Shown here: positions 33,170 to 36,682 of the stretch, one piece after another
Numbering within the stretch: the first letter of the stretch is position 1
Layout of the letters: each line of letters opens with the position of its first letter
From: Rhizobacter sp.
GTDB lineage: Bacteria; Pseudomonadota; Gammaproteobacteria; Burkholderiales; Burkholderiaceae_C
Assembly (NCBI GenBank): GCA_023954175.1
Contig: JAMLIM010000036.1
Span: 1 to 36,682, forward strand
DNA length: 36,682 nucleotides
Direction of reading: 5' to 3'
Translations under genes and position numbers: made by a program
Notes under the pieces: model-generated
The model's database searches: none
What the model was told of the DNA's origin: nothing
Seen by the model: the letters and a program-made list of their open reading frames with translations, nothing else

Positions 33170-34120
33170 ATGAGCGTCTTCCTGCTCAAGCGTCTGGCCA
33201 CCTTCGTCGCGACACTGCTGGCGGCGTCGATCGTCGTCTTCCTCGTGCTCGAGGTGCTGCCCGGCGACGCCGCGCAGATGATGATGGGGCCCGACGCTTC
33301 ACCCGAGGCGGTGCAGGCGCTGGCCGAAAAGCTCGGCCTCGACCGCCCGCCGCTCGAGCGCTACACCACATGGATCGGCGGCATGCTGCAGGGCGATCTG
33401 GGCCTCAGCCACGCCTACAGCTCGCCGGTGTCCGAGCTGATCGCCGAGCGTCTCGCGGTGACGGTGCCGCTTGCGCTGATGGCGATGGCGCTCACCAGCG
33501 TGCTCGCGATCAGCGCCGGCGTCTATGCCGCGTCGCGCCACAACAAGATGGGCGACGTCGGTCTGATGGGCCTGTCGCAGCTCGGCATCGCGGTGCCGAA
33601 CTTCTGGTTCGCGATCCTCTTGATCCTGCTCTTCTCGGTCCATCTGCGCTGGTTTTCGGCGGGCGGCTTTCCGGGCTGGGGCGAGGGCGTCTGGCCGGCG
33701 TTCAAGTCGCTGCTGCTGCCGGCCCTGTCGCTCGCCGTCGTGCAGGCGGCGATCCTGTCGCGCATCACCCGCTCGGCCGTGCTCGAAGTGCTGCGCGAGG
33801 ACTTCGTGCGCACGGCACGCGCCAAGGGCCTGAGCCAACGCGCGGCGATGTGGCGCCACGTGCTGCGCAACGCGATGATCCCGGTGCTGACGATCATGGG
33901 CCTGCAGTTCGCCGAGCTGCTCGCCGGCACCATCGTCGTCGAGAACGTGTTCTACCTGCCGGGGCTCGGGCGGCTGATCTTCCAGTCGATCTCGAACCGC
34001 GACCTGATCGTGGTGCGCAACTGCGTCATGCTGCTCGCCGCGATGGTTGTCGTCGTCAACTTCGTCGTCGACGTCCTGTACGCCGCGATCGACCCGCGGA
34101 TCAAGGCGGCGGATATATGA
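33170..34120 (+). CDS. Peptide/nickel-type ABC transporter permease (DppB family)
   Basis: A 316-residue inner-membrane permease with six predicted helices. Its N-terminus, MSVFLLKRLATFVATLLAASIVVFLVLEVLPGD, is typical of the DppB/OppB family. The EAA loop that contacts the ATPase is EDFVRTARAKGLSQRAAMWRHVLRNAMIPVL. It would pair with the next gene to import di/oligopeptides or similar small molecules. The length is a little under E. coli DppB (339). No solute-binding protein or ATPase gene is in the window. The ATG at 33170 has a poor Shine-Dalgarno but overlaps a 13-codon upstream frame as ATGA. Confidence 0.92.
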   Translation: MSVFLLKRLATFVATLLAASIVVFLVLEVLPGDAAQMMMGPDASPEAVQALAEKLGLDRPPLERYTTWIGGMLQGDLGLSHAYSSPVSELIAERLAVTVPLALMAMALTSVLAISAGVYAASRHNKMGDVGLMGLSQLGIAVPNFWFAILLILLFSVHLRWFSAGGFPGWGEGVWPAFKSLLLPALSLAVVQAAILSRITRSAVLEVLREDFVRTARAKGLSQRAAMWRHVLRNAMIPVLTIMGLQFAELLAGTIVVENVFYLPGLGRLIFQSISNRDLIVVRNCVMLLAAMVVVVNFVVDVLYAAIDPRIKAADI

Positions 34121-34180
34121 GGCCCCTAGCTCACTGCGTTCGCGTCCCCCGAGGGGAGCGCAGCGCCCTTCGGACGGCCG
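34121..34180. repeat. Burkholderiales-type palindromic intergenic repeat
   Basis: The 73 bp between the two permease genes contain CCCCTAGCTCACTGCG, TCCCCCGAGGGGA and GCGCAGCGCCCTTCGGACGG blocks. From memory, this composition recurs as an intergenic repeat in Comamonadaceae and related genomes. TCCCC (34145-34149) pairs with GGGGA (34153-34157), and CTGCG (34134-34138) pairs with CGCAG (34159-34163). Confidence 0.6.
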
Positions 34181-34193
34181 GGCGAGCGTTGCG

Positions 34194-35057
34194 ATGAGCG
34201 CCACCGCACTCGCACCACCTGCTCAGGGATTTATGCGCCGCGCGCTGCGCCACCGCAGCTTCGCGCTCGGCGGCGCGTTGACGCTGCTGCTGATCGCGGC
34301 AGCGCTGCTCTCGCTCGTCTGGACGCCATGGTCGCCCTACGAGATCGACATCCCGGCGAAGCTGCAGCAGCCGTCGGCGGCGCACTGGCTCGGCACCGAC
34401 ACGCTCGGGCGCGACGTCCTGTCGCTGCTGCTCGTCGGCGCGCGCAATTCGATCATGGTCGGCGTCATCGCGGTCGGCATCGGACTCGTCGTCGGCACCG
34501 CGTTCGGCCTGCTGGCGGCGGCCCGGCGCGGCTGGGCCGAAGAGATCATCATGCGCGTCGCCGACTTCGGCTTCGCGTTCCCGGCGATCCTGTCGGCGAT
34601 CATGATGACGGCGGTGTTCGGGCCCGGCATCGTCAACTCGATCATCGCGATCGGCATCTACAACATCCCGACATTTGCGCGCATCACGCGCGCGTCGGCC
34701 AACGTCGTCTGGGCGAGCGAATACGTGCTCGCCGCGCGCGCCGCCGGCAAGGGCAGCTTTCGCATCACGATCGAGCATGTGCTGCCCAACATCGCGTCGG
34801 TGCTGATCGTGCAGGGCACGATCCGCTTCGCGATCGCGATCCTGGCCGAGGCGGCGCTGTCCTACCTCGGCCTCGGCACGCAGCCGCCGCAGCCGTCGTG
34901 GGGACGGATGCTGAGCGAGGCGCAGACGCTGCTGTTCCAGGCGCCGCGCCTCGCCGTGTTCCCGGGCCTCGCGATCGTGTTCGCGGTGCTCGGCCTGAAC
35001 CTGCTCGGCGACGGGCTGCGCGACCTCTTCGATCCGCGGCTGGCGCGCGAACGATAG
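34194..35057 (+). CDS. Peptide/nickel-type ABC transporter permease (DppC family)
   Basis: A 287-residue permease with the N-terminal DppC/OppC domain (FMRRALRHRSFALGGALTLLLIAAALLSL, then HWLGTDTLGRDVLSLLLVGARNSI) and the EAA loop EYVLAARAAGKGSFRITIEHVLPNIASVLI. It forms the membrane channel with the preceding DppB-type protein. The ATG at 34194 is taken because it starts the family N-terminus. The open frame further upstream passes through the intergenic repeat. A UbiD-type gene follows after 52 bp, where the ATPase genes would usually lie. Confidence 0.92.
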   Translation: MSATALAPPAQGFMRRALRHRSFALGGALTLLLIAAALLSLVWTPWSPYEIDIPAKLQQPSAAHWLGTDTLGRDVLSLLLVGARNSIMVGVIAVGIGLVVGTAFGLLAAARRGWAEEIIMRVADFGFAFPAILSAIMMTAVFGPGIVNSIIAIGIYNIPTFARITRASANVVWASEYVLAARAAGKGSFRITIEHVLPNIASVLIVQGTIRFAIAILAEAALSYLGLGTQPPQPSWGRMLSEAQTLLFQAPRLAVFPGLAIVFAVLGLNLLGDGLRDLFDPRLARER

Positions 35058-35109
35058 GGCCGGGCGCGACCATGCGCCGTCCGCAAAGGCGATTCGATAG
35101 ACTTTCCGG

Positions 35110-36594
35110 ATGTCGGGCCGAAGCGAGAAGCTCATGATCCAGAAACGCAAAGCGAAGCCGGTTGCGGCAAAGCCGACTGCCGCACAAGCCAGGCGCCTCG
35201 TGGATCTCGGTGCATGCATCGAGTTTCTCGACAATTCGGGGCAGTTGCTGCGCGTCAAGAGCGAGGTCGACCCGAAGCACGAACTTGCAGGTGTCGCCCA
35301 GCGTCTTGAAGGCGGCAAGTGCGTGCTGTTCGAGCGCGTCCTGGGCAGCGACACGCCGGTGCTGACGGGGCTGCTGTGGAACCGCGAGATCGTCGGCTCG
35401 CTGTTCGGCCTGCCGGCCGACGAAGTGCCGTTTGCAATCGCGCGCGCGATCGCCTCGTGGCAGAAGGATCGCGAAGCGCTGCCGGGACGGTTGCGCAAGC
35501 GCGCCCCGGCCAACGAGGTGATCGAGGAGCGCATCGATCTGTCGCGCCTGCCGGCCCCGGTGCACGCGCTGAAGGACGGCGGGCGCTATCTGGACTCTTC
35601 GCTCGTGATGGCGCGCAATCCGCTGACCGGCGCGACGAATGTCTCCATCCATCGCCTGATGCTCGCGCGCAAGGACCGCATCACCTTCCTCATCGATCCA
35701 GGCCGTCATCTGGGCGAGTATGTCGAAATCATGGAGCAGCGCGGCGAGCCGCTGCCGGTGACGATCAGCAATGGCGTCGGCCTCGCGCCATGGATCGTCT
35801 CGGCGCTGCCGCGCCTGGGCGACGGCAAGAACGCGGTCGCGCACCATCTCGTCGGGCGCGGCATCGACTATGTGCAGGCGCAACGCGTCGACGTGCCGGC
35901 CTACGCCGATGCGCAATTCGTGATCGAGGCGGAGATCCTGCCCGGGGTGCGCGAAACCGAGGCGCCGTTCGGCGAAGTCACCGGCTACTACGGCGAGCGC
36001 GACAAGCGCTGGGTGATGCGGGTGCTGGCGATCACGCGCCGTGCACAGCCTGTGCTGCACACCGTGATCTCGGGGATGGAGGTGTGGAACGCGGTTGGCT
36101 TCACCGCCGAGGCGGCGATCTTCAATGCCGTCAGACGCGAGATCCCGGAGCTGGTCGCCGTCTATCTGCCGCACGGCGGCTGCGGCTTCTACGAAGCCGT
36201 GGTGCAGGTGCGCAACACGCGCAAGGGCATCGGCCAGGAGGCGATCCGCGCGACCTTCCGTGCCTTCCGGCCGCTGCAGCGCGTGATCGCGGTCGACACC
36301 GATGTCGACCTGCGCAATGCGGTCGACGTCGACTGGGCGGTGACGACGCGCTTCGACCCCGATCTCGACCTCGTGCTGTTGCCGAACGAAGAAGGCCACA
36401 TCCTGAACCCGATCGTGACGATCAACGCCGACGGCAAGGGCGGCACGATCACCAAGCTCGGCATGGACGCGCTGGTGCCGTTCGGCGCCCCGCGCCAGCG
36501 TTTCGAGCGCGTCAAGTTTCAGGCCGTCGATCTGTCTCGCTACGAAATCGTCGACACGGCGCTCGAGCGCCGACCGGTCAAGGCCAGACGCTGA
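35110..36594 (+). CDS. UbiD-family prenylated-FMN decarboxylase
   Basis: A 494-residue enzyme of the UbiD family, which adds or removes carboxyl groups on aromatic or unsaturated acids using prenylated FMN. The cofactor/metal region is N177-V-S-I-H-R182-L-M. The catalytic triad R182, E284 and E289 (EAPFGEVTGYYG) matches the Arg-Glu-Glu set of Fdc1 in spacing. The length fits the family. The first ATG (35110) is used. The ATG at 35134 with a purine-rich AGCGAGAAG before it is an alternative. The prFMN-making UbiX is not encoded here. The substrate is unknown, and nothing nearby shows it to be the ubiquinone-pathway enzyme. Confidence 0.92.
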   Translation: MSGRSEKLMIQKRKAKPVAAKPTAAQARRLVDLGACIEFLDNSGQLLRVKSEVDPKHELAGVAQRLEGGKCVLFERVLGSDTPVLTGLLWNREIVGSLFGLPADEVPFAIARAIASWQKDREALPGRLRKRAPANEVIEERIDLSRLPAPVHALKDGGRYLDSSLVMARNPLTGATNVSIHRLMLARKDRITFLIDPGRHLGEYVEIMEQRGEPLPVTISNGVGLAPWIVSALPRLGDGKNAVAHHLVGRGIDYVQAQRVDVPAYADAQFVIEAEILPGVRETEAPFGEVTGYYGERDKRWVMRVLAITRRAQPVLHTVISGMEVWNAVGFTAEAAIFNAVRREIPELVAVYLPHGGCGFYEAVVQVRNTRKGIGQEAIRATFRAFRPLQRVIAVDTDVDLRNAVDVDWAVTTRFDPDLDLVLLPNEEGHILNPIVTINADGKGGTITKLGMDALVPFGAPRQRFERVKFQAVDLSRYEIVDTALERRPVKARR

Positions 36595-36600
36595 TCCGCC

Positions 36601-36617
36601 GGCGGTTGCGCACCGCC
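36601..36617. terminator. Stem-loop between convergent genes
   Basis: GGCGGT (36601-36606), TGCGC, ACCGCC (36612-36617) form a perfect 6-bp stem with a 5-base loop, between the ubiD stop (36594) and the minus-strand stop at 36622. It is placed as a bidirectional terminator would be but lacks T-runs. Confidence 0.45.
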
Positions 36618-36621
36618 ACCT

Positions 36622-36682
36622 TCAGCCGAGCAGCGCGTTGGGCAGCGCAAGCACCGTGGCCGGCCACAGCCACATCAGCGCA
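36622..36682 (-). CDS. C-terminus of a membrane protein (partial)
   Basis: On the minus strand, 19 codons run from the window edge to a TGA at 36622-36624 and end in PNALLG. The peptide is strongly hydrophobic and resembles the tail of a polytopic transporter such as a TRAP-type large permease. This is a guess from very few residues. Its convergent position after ubiD supports a real gene end. Confidence 0.4.
   Translation of the reverse strand, partial: ALMWLWPATVLALPNALLG

Noticed and set aside
33132-33173. Thirteen-codon frame overlapping the DppB-type start as ATGA (MRTLLLRLLDDRR)
   Set aside because: It has no Shine-Dalgarno and such short frames are frequent by chance. Kept only as a possible coupling leader.
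1-36682. CRISPR array, tRNA or rRNA gene, insertion sequence, prophage or integrase
   Set aside because: No spaced direct repeats, cloverleaf with a T-loop signature, transposase or integrase motif was seen on either strand. Codon and base use looks uniform. This was reading by eye, so a weak tRNA could be missed.

Overview
The window is chromosomal DNA of a high-GC betaproteobacterium, most likely of the Burkholderiales (Rubrivivax/Leptothrix/Methylibium-like). The signs are the strong G/C bias at third codon positions, the mreBCD-mrdA-rodA order, and an intergenic repeat type familiar from Comamonadaceae and relatives. The genus is inferred. I found no tRNA, rRNA, insertion sequence, integrase, phage gene or CRISPR array.

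Layout. (1) 1-4993: end of mreB, then mreC, mreD, mrdA (PBP2) and rodA, the rod-shape elongasome, with ATGA overlaps from mreD to rodA. A beta-hydroxyacid dehydrogenase follows (5023-5901). (2) 6294-7409: a class II histone-deacetylase-like amidohydrolase with several catalytic positions substituted. It converges on a LuxR-type regulator. (3) 7501-14694, minus strand: a compact operon of aldehyde dehydrogenase, class III omega-aminotransferase, Tm-1-like UPF0261 protein, HAD phosphatase, APC permease and LuxR regulator, consistent with uptake and catabolism of an amine or omega-amino acid. (4) 15146-17666: a second aldehyde dehydrogenase and an AraC/EutR-like regulator. (5) 17673-21495, minus strand: an aromatic amine dehydrogenase operon, aauB-aauE-aauD-aauA followed by two monohaem cytochromes c. 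The small subunit carries W109, W160 and D128, the tryptophan tryptophylquinone (TTQ) positions of the Alcaligenes faecalis enzyme. (6) 21770-28355, plus strand: DUF1329 - DUF1302 - RND/MMPL - YCF48-like, a cell-envelope module seen in several degraders of hydrophobic compounds but of unknown function. (7) 28389-32125: an SDR and an aldehyde dehydrogenase, divergent from a PuuB-like FAD amine oxidase. (8) 32163-36682: a two-domain VOC protein, two peptide-type ABC permeases without their other subunits, a UbiD-family decarboxylase and the tail of an unidentified membrane protein.

How it fits together. Much of 6-32 kb concerns amines and the aldehydes they yield: a periplasmic TTQ dehydrogenase, a flavin amine oxidase, an aminotransferase, three aldehyde dehydrogenases, an amino-acid/amine permease and a deacetylase-fold protein. 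The strongest new observation is in the gap between aauB and the DUF1329 gene (21496-21769). Two near-identical promoter modules (TGCCGGAWTYGGATAG, 17 bp, CCCTAGG) face outward, one for each operon. This ties the envelope module to aromatic amine oxidation. CCCTAGG recurs in the promoter gaps of the AraC gene and of the divergent aldehyde dehydrogenase operons, suggesting a local regulon.
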